From Ruaniaceae bacterium KH17 (GTDB taxonomy: Bacteria > Actinomycetota > Actinomycetes > Actinomycetales > Actinomycetaceae): DNA of 64,000 nt. The position numbers and the translations under genes were made by a program. Shown here piece by piece: positions 50,741 through 59,127 of this stretch. The DNA lies in NCBI GenBank assembly GCA_900199505.1, contig FZQV01000007.1, positions 1 through 64,000 on the forward strand, read 5' to 3'. Position 1 is the first letter of the stretch. Every line of letters begins with the position of its first letter. The notes below the pieces were generated by a model, which ran no database searches, had not been told where the DNA came from, and was given only the letters and a program-made list of their open reading frames with translations.

Positions 50741-50792
50741 GGCGGGGTTCCGCCGACTGGGCGGGGTTCCGCCGACTGGGCGGGGTTCCGCC
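50741..50792 (-). repeat. Three tandem mini-hairpins between pdxS and pdxT
   Basis: GGCGGGGTTCCGCC occurs at 50741-50754, 50760-50773 and 50779-50792, an exact 19-base period. Each unit can fold as GGCGG-GGTT-CCGCC (or the complement in the transcript). They start 10 bases after the pdxS stop and may trim or protect the mRNA, setting the PdxS:PdxT ratio. Confidence 0.75.
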
Positions 50793-50801
50793 GTCGAGCA
50801 G

Positions 50802-51698
50802 TTACCAGCCGCGCTCGGCGAGGCGGTGCGGTTCGGGGACGTCGTCCACGTTGATGCCCACCATGGCCTCGCCCAGGCCACGCGAGACGTCCGCGATGAC
50901 CGAGGGATCATCGTAGAACGTGGTCGCCTTGACGATGGCGGCCGCGCGCGAGGCGGGGTCGCCGGACTTGAAGATACCGGAGCCCACGAACACGCCTTCG
51001 GCGCCGAGCTGCATCATCATCGCGGCGTCCGCGGGGGTGGCGATGCCGCCGGCAGTAAAGAGCACCACGGGGAGCTTGCCGGTCGTGGCGATCTCGCGCA
51101 CGAGGGGCAGCGGCGCCTGGAGCTCCTTCGCCGCCACGTACAGCTCGTCCTCGGGCAGCGAGGTGAGGTGCGCGATCTCGGCGCGGATCTTGCGCATGTG
51201 GGTGGTGGCGTTGGAGACGTCGCCGGTGCCGGCCTCACCCTTGGAGCGGATCATGGCCGCGCCTTCGGAGATGCGCCGCAGCGCCTCGCCCAGGTTGGTA
51301 GCGCCGCACACGAATGGCACGGTGAAGTTCCACTTGTCGATGTGGTGCGTGTAGTCGGCGGGGGTGAGGACCTCGGACTCGTCGATGTAGTCAACTCCGA
51401 GCGATTCGAGCACCTGCGCCTCGACGAAGTGCCCAATCCGCGCCTTCGCCATGACGGGGATGGAGACGGCATCAATGATCCCGGCGATCAAGTCGGGGTC
51501 ACTCATCCGTGCCACGCCGCCCTGCGCGCGGATGTCCGCGGGCACGCGCTCGAGCGCCATCACGGCCACGGCGCCGGCATCCTCGGCGATCTTCGCCTGC
51601 TCGGGCGTGACCACGTCCATGATCACGCCGCCCTTGAGCATCTCGGCCATGCCGCGCTTGACCAGGTCGGTTCCTCGCTGGGGGCTGTTCTCGCTCAT
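50802..51698 (-). CDS. pdxS: Pyridoxal 5'-phosphate synthase lyase subunit
   Basis: This 298-residue protein makes pyridoxal phosphate from ribose 5-phosphate, glyceraldehyde 3-phosphate and ammonia. Landmarks: [31 protein letters not shown] (quoted as [16 protein letters not shown]), [33 protein letters not shown] with a catalytic lysine, [28 protein letters not shown] and [13 protein letters not shown]. It is the first gene of the pdxS-pdxT unit. Confidence 0.96.
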   Translation of the reverse strand: MSENSPQRGTDLVKRGMAEMLKGGVIMDVVTPEQAKIAEDAGAVAVMALERVPADIRAQGGVARMSDPDLIAGIIDAVSIPVMAKARIGHFVEAQVLESLGVDYIDESEVLTPADYTHHIDKWNFTVPFVCGATNLGEALRRISEGAAMIRSKGEAGTGDVSNATTHMRKIRAEIAHLTSLPEDELYVAAKELQAPLPLVREIATTGKLPVVLFTAGGIATPADAAMMMQLGAEGVFVGSGIFKSGDPASRAAAIVKATTFYDDPSVIADVSRGLGEAMVGINVDDVPEPHRLAERGW

Positions 51699-52060
51699 TG
51701 ACGTTCCTCGTGCTCGGCGCCCCGCTCCGTGCGGGACTCTCAGGACTTACATCCTAGAACGTCGTCGGGCACCTGCTTGAAAGCCGCCCACAACCCGGGC
51801 ACCCGCCCAGTGTTCCCCGCCGTTGCCACACCCTCCCAAACTCGTGCCCTTGGCCGGCAGCAGGCGTCGACTGGGGCCGAGGGCACCGCTTCATAGCCGT
51901 GCATGATTTGATACGTCTCATGCCCGTGGGACGTACCAGATGTGACACAGCTAGCCTCGCGTCTCTGTACGTGTGCTGTAGGTGCACGTTCTCGGGTGGT
52001 TGGGGACTCTTCAGCGTGCCCACAGCACCAGTTTGGTGAGCTCGACGGCGATCGGTCAGC
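51699..52060. other. Intergenic region upstream of pdxS with a decayed hairpin
   Basis: No gene is seen. At 51894-51953 a TAGCCGTGCATGATTTGATA stretch, TACGTCTC core and ACACAGCTA end mirror the perfect hairpin at 30185-30246 with many mismatches. The pdxS promoter should lie near 51700-51760. Confidence 0.5.
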
Positions 52061-52714
52061 TCAGCGGTGGAGGTCCAGATCGTTGACGAGCACGTCGGCA
52101 TGCGCGGCGCCAGCGATGATGCGCTGCGCGTTCGGCTCGTCCACGGTGGCCACCCATTCCCGGGCGAAGTCCGGGGCCTTGCCGAACTGCACGTGGCGAG
52201 CGATCAAGCGTTCCTGCCGGACGACGTCGGCCACATCCCTAAACCACACCTCGTCCAGCGCTTCGCGAACCTCGGGCCACGGCTCGGCGTCATCGAGGAG
52301 GTAATTGCCTTCGGTGATGATCACGCGTGTCTCGGGGAGAACGGGGATGGCGCCGGCCACGGGCTGCTCGATCCGGCGGTCGAACTCGGGGGCGTAGACG
52401 ATCGTGGAGGTTTCGGTGCGGATCCGGCGCAAGAGTGCGAGGTAGCCGTGGGCATCGAAGGTGTCGATCGCGCCCTTTCGCTCCCGCCGCCCGAGGCGCA
52501 CGAGTTCGGCGTCGGCGAGGTGGTAGCCGTCCATCGGCACCCATGCGGCGCCGGGGATTGTGCGGGCGAGCGCCTCCGCGAGCGCCGACTTCCCCGAACC
52601 TGGGCATCCCACGATCCCGATGATCACGCGCTCGCCGGGCTGGGCGGCCAGAAGCGCCTCGGCCCGCGCCACGAGGCTCGGCAAAGAGCTGATCTCACGT
52701 GGTGCGAGGCTCAC
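52061..52714 (-). CDS. P-loop nucleoside/nucleotide kinase family protein (uridine kinase-like)
   Basis: This 217-residue protein has Walker A IVGCPGSGKSALAEALA (residues 35-51), MDGYHLADAEL, the RKGAIDTFDAHGYLALLRR segment, VYAPEFDRRIEQPV and ITEGNYLLDD. These are typical of fructose/nucleoside-type kinases related to uridine kinase and pantothenate kinase. The substrate is unknown. Its start overlaps the stop of the upstream gene by four bases. Confidence 0.83.
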   Translation of the reverse strand: MSLAPREISSLPSLVARAEALLAAQPGERVIIGIVGCPGSGKSALAEALARTIPGAAWVPMDGYHLADAELVRLGRRERKGAIDTFDAHGYLALLRRIRTETSTIVYAPEFDRRIEQPVAGAIPVLPETRVIITEGNYLLDDAEPWPEVREALDEVWFRDVADVVRQERLIARHVQFGKAPDFAREWVATVDEPNAQRIIAGAAHADVLVNDLDLHR

Positions 52715-53568
52715 GACGATTCGTCCATTCCATCCTTAAGTCGCGACACTTGGATACTTACCGCAATCACCAGACCCCGCGCGACATCGGCATGAAGTCC
52801 CTCCGGAACCCACCATTCGGCAGGCTCGTCGGCGCCGCCCGACCGCGTGGAGCCCAGCACCCCCATAGCCTCGAGCGAGTTCATCCGGCGTGTAGCAATA
52901 CGCCGCGCGAGGTCACACATAAACTCGGAGTCGATCTCTAGCTCGTCGAGTGTCGCCCCCGAGCGGACACCCAGAGCTCCCGCCAAGCGTGAGTTCAGTT
53001 CGACCGAGGCAAGCTTCTCCCATAGTGGCTGCTCCCCCATGCCGTCGCCGGTCACGATCAGAGCCACGTAGTGTGCGAGGAACATTCCGGCGAGGTCTAG
53101 CGGCGGCTGTGGCGAGTCGAGCCACTCGGCTGCCGTCTCCCCCGGGCGTACTCGCACCCCCTTCACTTCGATGAGGTTCGCCGTCTGTAGCGCCTCCCAC
53201 CACGCGGTGAGCTCATCCGATTCGCGCATTGTCGTAATCCTCCGGGGGATCCTCGCCGCCGGGTCAGCCTTTCCGGCCTCGAAGGCGCGCTGCTCCGCGG
53301 GCGACATCGACTTTGCAGATCCCTCGAGCGCGAGCCCGATCAGCGCGGCAACGTGTGCAATGTCCGCCCTCTTCACCGCGCCAGTCTCGGTCACGGCCGT
53401 GCCCGCGCCGATCCACTCCAGCAGTGGCCGCACCCCCTCGACAATTCGCGTGCTTGCGAGGACCGCGGCGCGGGTGGCATCCGGGACGGCTGACCTCTCC
53501 TCAATCACCGCCATCAACTCGCTCAAGAGGTCTGCGCCACCGAGGCCACCCAGTAACTCGCCCTCCAC
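52711..53568 (-). CDS. Hypothetical protein, 285 residues
   Basis: I do not recognise this family. The protein is soluble, acidic and predicted mainly helical. It has segments AWWEALQTANLIEVKGVRV and DLAGMFLAHYVALIV and no signal peptide or membrane helix. It overlaps the kinase gene by four bases (translational coupling) and lies 48 bases after another unknown gene, so the three may form one operon. A link to kinase activity is only positional. Confidence 0.6.
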   Translation of the reverse strand: MEGELLGGLGGADLLSELMAVIEERSAVPDATRAAVLASTRIVEGVRPLLEWIGAGTAVTETGAVKRADIAHVAALIGLALEGSAKSMSPAEQRAFEAGKADPAARIPRRITTMRESDELTAWWEALQTANLIEVKGVRVRPGETAAEWLDSPQPPLDLAGMFLAHYVALIVTGDGMGEQPLWEKLASVELNSRLAGALGVRSGATLDELEIDSEFMCDLARRIATRRMNSLEAMGVLGSTRSGGADEPAEWWVPEGLHADVARGLVIAVSIQVSRLKDGMDESS

Positions 53569-53616
53569 GAGCGCATGCGCCTCTTCCCAACTTTCCTGAG
53601 CGCCGTCGCGCGAGAG

Positions 53617-54639
53617 TTAGAAGTGAAGGTAGTCGTCGAGGGAGGAGATGATCATGTCGATGACGTCATCGGCAGCGGGGTCCCCCGGATCGATGGTCTC
53701 GTGAACCATGTCCACGAAGAACGGGATGTCCGCGGGGTCGGTGAGGTCCAGGCCGTCTCCGCGCGCCTGCAGGAAGAGCGTCCGCATCACTTTCCGCGCA
53801 TTCGTCACGCCGTCCGCCGTTACCCCCGGCGCCCCCTCGAGCCACGCGGCGAAGTCCCGGATTGCGGCGCGGTCCCCCAACGTGAGTCTCGGCCCCGGTG
53901 GGGGTGGCGGATTCTGCTCGACGCCGATCACTCCAAACACGCTCATCCGTGGGGCGGGCGGTGGGCTGGCCACGGAACGGCGTTGCGGGGCACCTGGTGC
54001 GAGGAGCGCGCGCGAGGTTTCCTTCACGCTGGACCCCTCGGCGTCGGCGATGGCTTGCAGCGCACCAGCAACCGCAAGGAGCACCCCGTGGAGCGCGGCC
54101 TTCCCTCCGTAGCGAACAATCAAGGCGTGGCTCGGATCGGGGTGATCGCTATCGCGGATGGTCAGGAGGAGATCCCGGGCAGCCGAACGAGGGAAAACGT
54201 ACACCTTAGGGGCATAAGCAGTTGCGAGAGCCGGGGCGAGATCGGCGTCCGCGAACCACTCTTGGAGGAGACCCGTTCCGATCCCAATCACGTGGGAGAT
54301 GGCGGCGATCGTTTTGGTCTCGTTGATCGGGATCGCTTCGGCCAGATCGTGAGCCGCGGCTTCATCGCCGCCGGCAATTGCATCCGCGAACCGGCGGAGC
54401 ACCTCAAGCGCGTTCTCGCGGTGCTTCCCGATCGGAGTTGAGAGCTCCATGTTGTGGCGTTCGACGGCGCGCGCCATCGCGGCGTTCAGTGCGTCGAGGT
54501 CCTCGAGGTCATCGAATCCTTCGTCAGCGAGGAGTGGTTCAAGTTCCTTCATCAAATCGGCGGCCATGCCGGGTTTGTGCACGATGCCGTTGGCCTTCAT
54601 GAATGCTTGGAGTTCCGGGTCATCGAAGACGTCGTTCAT
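53617..54639 (-). CDS. Hypothetical protein, 340 residues
   Basis: I do not recognise the family. The N-terminal 90 residues are highly acidic (ADEGFDDLEDLDALNAAMA), the middle is helical (AISHVIGIGTGLLQEWFADA), a proline-rich linker (EQNPPPPPGPRL) follows, and the C-terminal 100 residues end in VIDMIISSLDDYLHF. It is the first gene of a probable three-gene unit with 52711 and 52061 and begins 57 bases after the hipA terminator hairpin. Confidence 0.6.
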   Translation of the reverse strand: MNDVFDDPELQAFMKANGIVHKPGMAADLMKELEPLLADEGFDDLEDLDALNAAMARAVERHNMELSTPIGKHRENALEVLRRFADAIAGGDEAAAHDLAEAIPINETKTIAAISHVIGIGTGLLQEWFADADLAPALATAYAPKVYVFPRSAARDLLLTIRDSDHPDPSHALIVRYGGKAALHGVLLAVAGALQAIADAEGSSVKETSRALLAPGAPQRRSVASPPPAPRMSVFGVIGVEQNPPPPPGPRLTLGDRAAIRDFAAWLEGAPGVTADGVTNARKVMRTLFLQARGDGLDLTDPADIPFFVDMVHETIDPGDPAADDVIDMIISSLDDYLHF

Positions 54640-54695
54640 GCCCCAAGGCTACCGGTGCCGAGGTGTCGTGCAGGCGCCGTTGCGCCAGAACATGT

Positions 54696-54749
54696 TTGGG
54701 GCGCTCTCGTCCCTTTATGCGCTCAGATAGAGGGACGAGCGCGCCCCAA
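54696..54749. terminator. Hairpin at the end of hipA
   Basis: TTGGGGCGCTCTCGTCCCT (54696-54714) pairs with AGGGACGAGCGCGCCCCAA (54731-54749) at 18 of 19 positions, directly after the hipA stop codon at 54750. It probably ends the hipBA transcript before the hypothetical gene at 54639. Confidence 0.6.
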
Positions 54750-55967
54750 CTACCCCGCGAACCTGGCCGCGGCGGCGCGAACCTGCTCGGCGACCGGTGC
54801 AACAAACTCCGGCACTTCCACCTCGACGAGTGCAGACTGAACGCTCGTCGCAACGTTGCGAATCTCAGTGCGAGCGCCGTCCTCACTCATTCCCCACGAT
54901 GCCGCCTCGCGCATAAGGTGATCCAACGTAATGTGGCGTAGCCCGCGTTGCCCGGCAACACTCATACCGAAGTCGCTGAAGCGAGGGTTCACATAGAACA
55001 CCGGCGCCACGTCGTAGGCGGGCGCGATCGAGAACAGGCCGTCTCGAAGAAGCAGCGAATAGTTCTTTGCGTGCGCGTCCCCGTTCCCGATGATGAGGTT
55101 GAACGTCACGAGCCTCAGAAGTGCATCGCGGAAGAGACCAGGATCCGCGGACTCCAGGCCGGGCCCGATCGCGACACGACGTAGGCGACCCGGCTCCTCA
55201 TAAGAGGACTCATACTTCTCCAGTGGCCTGATTCCCAGTGCCTGTGCGAAGTCCTCCTGGTGCAGGCGGTCACCCCTGGCACGGTCATAGCGTTCGACGA
55301 CGATCGCAAGCCGATCCCCAAACCTCTCCAAGGTGGATTTTGCGCCGGGAACTCCGGCAGCGCGCGCGAGCTCAAGCGACCAGTGCTCGAACTCGACGAT
55401 CCTGGGAATTGGAGCGGAGGGCTCGATCGGCTCCGGCTTGATGATGTGTGTGGATGGGGCGCCGGCGGCGGGCCACGCCCACCCAGCCTCCGTGCGGGTC
55501 AGTAGTAGCTTGCTCTGAACGCCACCCAGCGAGGCGGTGATGGCCTCACCCTCAGGTGCACTCAGCGTCGGAAGGTCCTCTACCAAACCGATGACCTCGT
55601 CGTCGGGCAAGGGCTTGAGATGTCCGGTGGGAGGGGCACTCTCGGGGGTTAGTTGCACCGCCCCTGCACACTCGTAGCCGATGTGCCGGAGCAGGCCGAA
55701 CGCGTCACCTGGGCGAACGCCGTTCTGGCGCTCTAGTTGCGCTCGAAGCGCTCCTTCAGGGAGCAGGTTCTCAAGATACGTCTCGATGGCGGGTCCATCG
55801 ATTCGCTTCGGCCCCAACGGGAGCGAATACGAGAGCACGCGTGCTCCATCACCCCAGCGGGCGCGGGCCTCGGCCGCGAATCGCAGGCGCGGCCGGCCAG
55901 AACGGAGTCGCTCCACCTCACCAACGTGCTCATCGTGGAGCCACAGGTTGAGGATGTCTTGGCTCAT
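54750..55967 (-). CDS. hipA: HipA-family serine/threonine kinase toxin
   Basis: This 405-residue kinase has the N-terminal couple_hipA domain (LWLHDEHVGEVERL, LSYSLPLGPKRIDGPAIETYLENLLPEG in part) and a kinase core: GGVQSKLLL, HIIKPEP with the ATP-binding lysine, VVERYDRARG, the catalytic aspartate in IGNGDAHAKNYS, and the metal-binding APAYDVAP. In Escherichia coli HipA phosphorylates glutamyl-tRNA synthetase and causes persistence. It overlaps hipB by four bases (55964-55967). Toxicity here is inferred. Confidence 0.9.
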   Translation of the reverse strand: MSQDILNLWLHDEHVGEVERLRSGRPRLRFAAEARARWGDGARVLSYSLPLGPKRIDGPAIETYLENLLPEGALRAQLERQNGVRPGDAFGLLRHIGYECAGAVQLTPESAPPTGHLKPLPDDEVIGLVEDLPTLSAPEGEAITASLGGVQSKLLLTRTEAGWAWPAAGAPSTHIIKPEPIEPSAPIPRIVEFEHWSLELARAAGVPGAKSTLERFGDRLAIVVERYDRARGDRLHQEDFAQALGIRPLEKYESSYEEPGRLRRVAIGPGLESADPGLFRDALLRLVTFNLIIGNGDAHAKNYSLLLRDGLFSIAPAYDVAPVFYVNPRFSDFGMSVAGQRGLRHITLDHLMREAASWGMSEDGARTEIRNVATSVQSALVEVEVPEFVAPVAEQVRAAAARFAG

Positions 55968-56215
55968 TGCGGGTCCTCGACCGTAACGTGCGCTCCGCGG
56001 GGGACGATGATCAGCTCGTACCCGCCACGGGCGACGGCGTCCCACACGGTCTTCGAGGAAACCGCCTCGCCGCGCTCCATCCGGGAGATAGTGGGCCGGG
56101 AACTGTTGATCGCAGCGGACATCTGCTGTTGGTCGAGTCCGGCGTCCTTCCGCTGCTGAGCCAACGCCGCGCCCAATGACACAAGCGAACGGGCTCGGTA
56201 CCACGGGCGCCTCAT
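55964..56215 (-). CDS. hipB: HipB-like helix-turn-helix antitoxin
   Basis: This 83-residue protein has a Cro/C1-type helix-turn-helix (LDQQQMSAAINSSRPTISRMERGE, about residues 27-50) and a short beta-rich C-terminus. It precedes and overlaps hipA, the usual hipBA order. It should bind its own promoter, where TTGATTCAA-type sites are present. Confidence 0.88.
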   Translation of the reverse strand: MRRPWYRARSLVSLGAALAQQRKDAGLDQQQMSAAINSSRPTISRMERGEAVSSKTVWDAVARGGYELIIVPRGAHVTVEDPQ

Positions 56216-56217
56216 AT

Positions 56218-56288
56218 TTGATTCAACTCCTCATCTGGGTGTGATTGATCATTTCTGATTCATCTTACCTTCTGGACGAAATGAATCA
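56218..56288. promoter_or_regulatory. Candidate HipB operators
   Basis: Three related sites occur: the palindrome TTGATTCAA (56218-56226, overlapping the hipB leader), TGATTCAT (56256-56263) and its inverse ATGAATCA (56281-56288). They are spaced across the AT-rich 70 bases upstream of hipB, fitting autorepression. Confidence 0.55.
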
Positions 56289-56320
56289 AGAGTGAGTCAC
56301 AGCAAACTTGCCCGAGCAGA

Positions 56321-56635
56321 CTAGAACGTGACGGCGGTGCCGGTGCACGCCACGAGGAGCATGTTGCCATCGCCGATCGATGAGTAGTCGAGCTGGATTC
56401 CGACGACCCCTGTTGCACCCATCTGCTGAGCGCGCTGACCCATCTCGGCGAGCGCGGACTCGCGCGCTTTGATCAGCTCGTCCTCGTAGCCCTGTGAACG
56501 CCCGCCCACGAGATTGCGGAACCCAGCACCGATGTCCTTGAACATGTTGATGCCCGCCACGGCTTCGCCGGAGACCAACCCGAGGTAGTTCGTGATGGGG
56601 TGGCCCTCGACGGTGTGGGACGTGGTCATGAACAT
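56321..56635 (-). CDS. YbjQ-family (DUF74) protein
   Basis: This 104-residue protein belongs to the YbjQ/heavy-metal-binding-domain family: TNYLGLVSGEAVAGINMFKD, GGRSQGYEDELIKARESALAEM and the conserved GATGVVGIQLDYSSIG. Structures of relatives show a pentameric beta barrel; function is unknown. It is divergent from the small membrane protein gene at 56729. Confidence 0.88.
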   Translation of the reverse strand: MFMTTSHTVEGHPITNYLGLVSGEAVAGINMFKDIGAGFRNLVGGRSQGYEDELIKARESALAEMGQRAQQMGATGVVGIQLDYSSIGDGNMLLVACTGTAVTF

Positions 56636-56728
56636 GAGCGATTTCCTTCCGGTGTGCGGGCGGCCGCAACACTGCGACGTGCCTTTACTCTACGGCGCGG
56701 GCTCAGGTGCTGGCGCTACGGTGGAGGC

Positions 56729-57046
56729 ATGTCATTGAGCGTCTTGGTGTTTATCTTTCTCGTCGTAGGCGTTGCTCTCATTGGCGGGATCGCTGCTATC
56801 GCGTTCTGGTTCGCGACGTCGTCGCGGCGCGGGCGCCCGGCGAAGGAGACCCCCGAGCAGTACCTCGCGCGCACATTCGATGGGCGCCCACATGTGGTCA
56901 CCTATGGCGACATTCCGCTGCCAAGCCAGGAGGCCGTCGTCGGCGAGGCTTATGCCCGTGGGTACCAGCTCGTTCAGGTGGCCACGGTGGAGGGACAGCC
57001 GCAGCCGACTCTCTACTTCGAGCGAATCCAGACGCAGAGCGCCTGA
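56729..57046 (+). CDS. Small membrane-anchored protein (DUF5703-like)
   Basis: This 105-residue protein begins at an ATG with GGTGGAGG upstream. One N-terminal helix (VLVFIFLVVGVALIGGIAAIAFWF) anchors a 75-residue soluble part with ETPEQYLARTFDGRP and AYARGYQLVQVATVEG. It resembles the DUF5703 family of Actinobacteria; function unknown. Confidence 0.65.
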   Translation: MSLSVLVFIFLVVGVALIGGIAAIAFWFATSSRRGRPAKETPEQYLARTFDGRPHVVTYGDIPLPSQEAVVGEAYARGYQLVQVATVEGQPQPTLYFERIQTQSA

Positions 57047-57071
57047 GAGGAACGCGCGCCCACGGTTGGCG

Positions 57072-57356
57072 CTAGCGCGGGCGGTAGGCGTCCGCGCGGT
57101 GCTCCACATAGACCACGAGGATGATCAGCCGATCGTCATGGATCTCGTACATGACCCGGTATGGTCCGCGCCTGGCACCCCACAATCCTTCCAACTCGCG
57201 CTGTAGTGGCTTGCCGACTCGTCGGGGGTACCGCGCGAGGTCTCCATAGACGAACTCGATGATCGCAGGCACGATCCGCGGAGGTACCCGTTGCAGACCC
57301 CTCCGCGCCGAGCCCGCGAACTCAACCGTGTAGATCCGGTCAGAGCCGTCGCTCAA
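57072..57356 (-). CDS. relE: RelE-family mRNA interferase toxin
   Basis: This 94-residue toxin has YTVEFAGSARRGLQRVPPRI, LEGLWGARRGPYRVMYEI and VVYVEHRADAYRPR, the RelE/ParE fold with the arginine and terminal tyrosine typical of RelE ribosome-dependent endonucleases. It overlaps its antitoxin gene by four bases. Confidence 0.9.
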   Translation of the reverse strand: MSDGSDRIYTVEFAGSARRGLQRVPPRIVPAIIEFVYGDLARYPRRVGKPLQRELEGLWGARRGPYRVMYEIHDDRLIILVVYVEHRADAYRPR

Positions 57357-57634
57357 GCGGACCTCCTCGGCACCCCGAACTCAGCGCGAATGTCATCCTC
57401 TCCGAAGGTGGTGCCGTCTTCGAGCTCACGCCGAGCTTCGGCGACATCATCCGCTGTACCGGGCCGCGAGAGCCAGAAGAGCGTCTCTTGGAGCGACTCC
57501 CACTCATCAATCCCGATCAGGACGGCGGCCGGCGTGCCGTTCTTGGTGATCGTCACTTGCTCGCGAGTGAAAGCAACTGCGTCAACGAACTCGTTGAGCT
57601 TGTCCTTGACCTTGGAGATGGGAAGAGTCTGCAT
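57353..57634 (-). CDS. Phd/YefM-family antitoxin
   Basis: This 93-residue antitoxin has the Phd DNA-binding N-terminus (LPISKVKDKLNEFVDAVAFT, ITKNGTPAAVLIGIDEWESLQET) and a disordered C-terminus that would wrap RelE. The ATG at 57634 follows GGAGG. It is the first gene of the pair. Confidence 0.9.
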   Translation of the reverse strand: MQTLPISKVKDKLNEFVDAVAFTREQVTITKNGTPAAVLIGIDEWESLQETLFWLSRPGTADDVAEARRELEDGTTFGEDDIRAEFGVPRRSA

Positions 57635-57638
57635 GCCT

Positions 57639-57683
57639 CCAGAATAGACCTGAATAGAAGTCTTAGAAAGGCCTCTATTCTGG
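57639..57683. promoter_or_regulatory. Operator of the Phd/RelE pair
   Basis: CCAGAATAG (57639-57647) and CTATTCTGG (57675-57683) are perfect inverted repeats, with another GAATAG at 57652 between them. They overlap the expected promoter and leader of the antitoxin gene. Confidence 0.6.
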
Positions 57684-57905
57684 CTCCTTGAGTCAGTTTT
57701 CAGTGTCATGACTCAAGTGGACCAGACTCTCGATCGCCGCCGCTAGGGCCTGCTGGAATCTGTGGATAACCCTCGGCACGAACCAGTAATGCGAGTCTTT
57801 TGGGCGAATTGAATGAGTCGCACGCTCGCGAGATTCATCAGGTCCAACGAGAGTGCCGACGGTGAGAATCGGTCCGCAAGAGCGTCACTCCTGCACGGAT
57901 TCGCG

Positions 57906-58352
57906 TCAACGGGTGACCGTGCGGCCAAACTCCGTGAGTTGCTCCAGCGCTGCCGCGTACTTCGCGCGTAGCCGCTCCTGCGTGTCGGGCGGGAGCGCAC
58001 CCAGCCGTACCGGATCGGTGTTGTCGGCGATGTCCGCCCGCTTGACCGCGAGCGCCAGCGGATCCGCCGCCACGCGCCGGTAGTAGTCGGCCTTCGCCTC
58101 ACCGGCCCGCTTCGTCACGGCGTCCACTGCGGCAGAGATCTGCGGCGGGAATCTCTCGGCAAGTTCGGCAAGTGTCACCGCGGTGTCCTCGACGATGTCG
58201 TGCAACCACGCGACCACCACCGCCCCCGGATCTCCCGAGACTCGCTCGGCCACGCGCCGCGGATGCTCGATGTACGCGGCCCCAGACTTATCGACCTGCC
58301 CCTCGTGCGCCGCCTCAGCAATCCCCTGCGCGGCTGCAATCAACTCATCCAT
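57906..58352 (-). CDS. HD-domain (p)ppGpp hydrolase-like protein
   Basis: This 148-residue metal-dependent phosphohydrolase has YIEHPRRVAERV, VVVAWLHDIVEDTAVTLAEL (the H-D pair) and VKRADIADNTDP, the conserved pattern of the SpoT/MESH1 hydrolase domain. No synthetase domain is attached. It may degrade (p)ppGpp or related nucleotides. The 270 bases downstream to the antitoxin leader hold no gene; a lone DnaA-box-like TGTGGATAA is at 57761. Confidence 0.8.
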   Translation of the reverse strand: MDELIAAAQGIAEAAHEGQVDKSGAAYIEHPRRVAERVSGDPGAVVVAWLHDIVEDTAVTLAELAERFPPQISAAVDAVTKRAGEAKADYYRRVAADPLALAVKRADIADNTDPVRLGALPPDTQERLRAKYAAALEQLTEFGRTVTR

Positions 58353-58564
58353 GAGCCCTCCTCCATTCCCGAAGAATCTGTCGTCTGACTCAAGTCAATC
58401 AGCCACCACTGACACGGCCACTCCCCGAACAGCATGTTGACGATCCGAGCCAATCCCGACGGCGCTCGGTCCCGTTCCGGGCTCGACCCGCCGCGCGGTA
58501 CTCTCTTTCGACTATTGCATTAGTTATGTTTATTGCGAATGATGGAAGGTGGAAGGGAACCAAC

Positions 58565-59020
58565 ATGACACCTCCAGTCATCACAGCAATGCGCCCAAGC
58601 GAGCAGGACATCACCATGGCAGTCAACGCGCTTCCACACATTAAGGAGTACCTCGCGGACCACGCTAACCCAGAGGTTCGACTCATCGTTGATGACGATC
58701 CCCAGGAGACGCTCACGGTGCCGCGGGGAGCGGTCGAACTACTCGCGCGCATTCTTGTTCACATGGCCAGAGGGCACGGGGTCTCCGTCGTTCCCGCGCA
58801 CGCCGAGCTGACAACACAGCAGGCGGCGGAGCTACTCAATGTCAGTCGGCCCTTCGTTATCGGCCTGCTGGATGCTGGCGAATTCGACTATCGGCGCGTC
58901 GGAAAGCACCGTCGCATCAAGGCAGATTCGCTCATGTCTTACATGGCGCATGATGACAGCAAGCGCCGCGGAGCTGCGGACGAACTGACCCGCCTCGGGC
59001 AGGAGATGGGGTTGATCTAG
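58565..59020 (+). CDS. Excisionase-type helix-turn-helix antitoxin, apparently without a toxin
   Basis: This 151-residue protein has an N-terminal half that is helical (DITMAVNALPHIKEYLADH) with the segment VRLIVDDDPQETLTVPRGAVELL, and a C-terminal excisionase/MerR-like HTH: LTTQQAAELLNVSRPFVIGLL and RRVGKHRRIKADSLM. Such proteins are normally followed by a PIN-domain toxin. Here the next 107 bases hold no toxin before the hsdR end. The ATG at 58565 follows GGAAGG. Confidence 0.75.
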   Translation: MTPPVITAMRPSEQDITMAVNALPHIKEYLADHANPEVRLIVDDDPQETLTVPRGAVELLARILVHMARGHGVSVVPAHAELTTQQAAELLNVSRPFVIGLLDAGEFDYRRVGKHRRIKADSLMSYMAHDDSKRRGAADELTRLGQEMGLI

Positions 59021-59127
59021 CGGGAGATCGACGGAGGCGATTCTTGTGGATGCCAAGTCCACGCAAGTCCACCAACCCAACCCCACGACGTTCGCTACCT
59101 TTGGAAGGCCGCGTCCGCGGGCTGGGC

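Noticed and set aside
57761-57769. DnaA-box-like TGTGGATAA as part of a replication origin
   Set aside because: A single box with no cluster, no AT-rich unwinding region and no dnaA or dnaN nearby.
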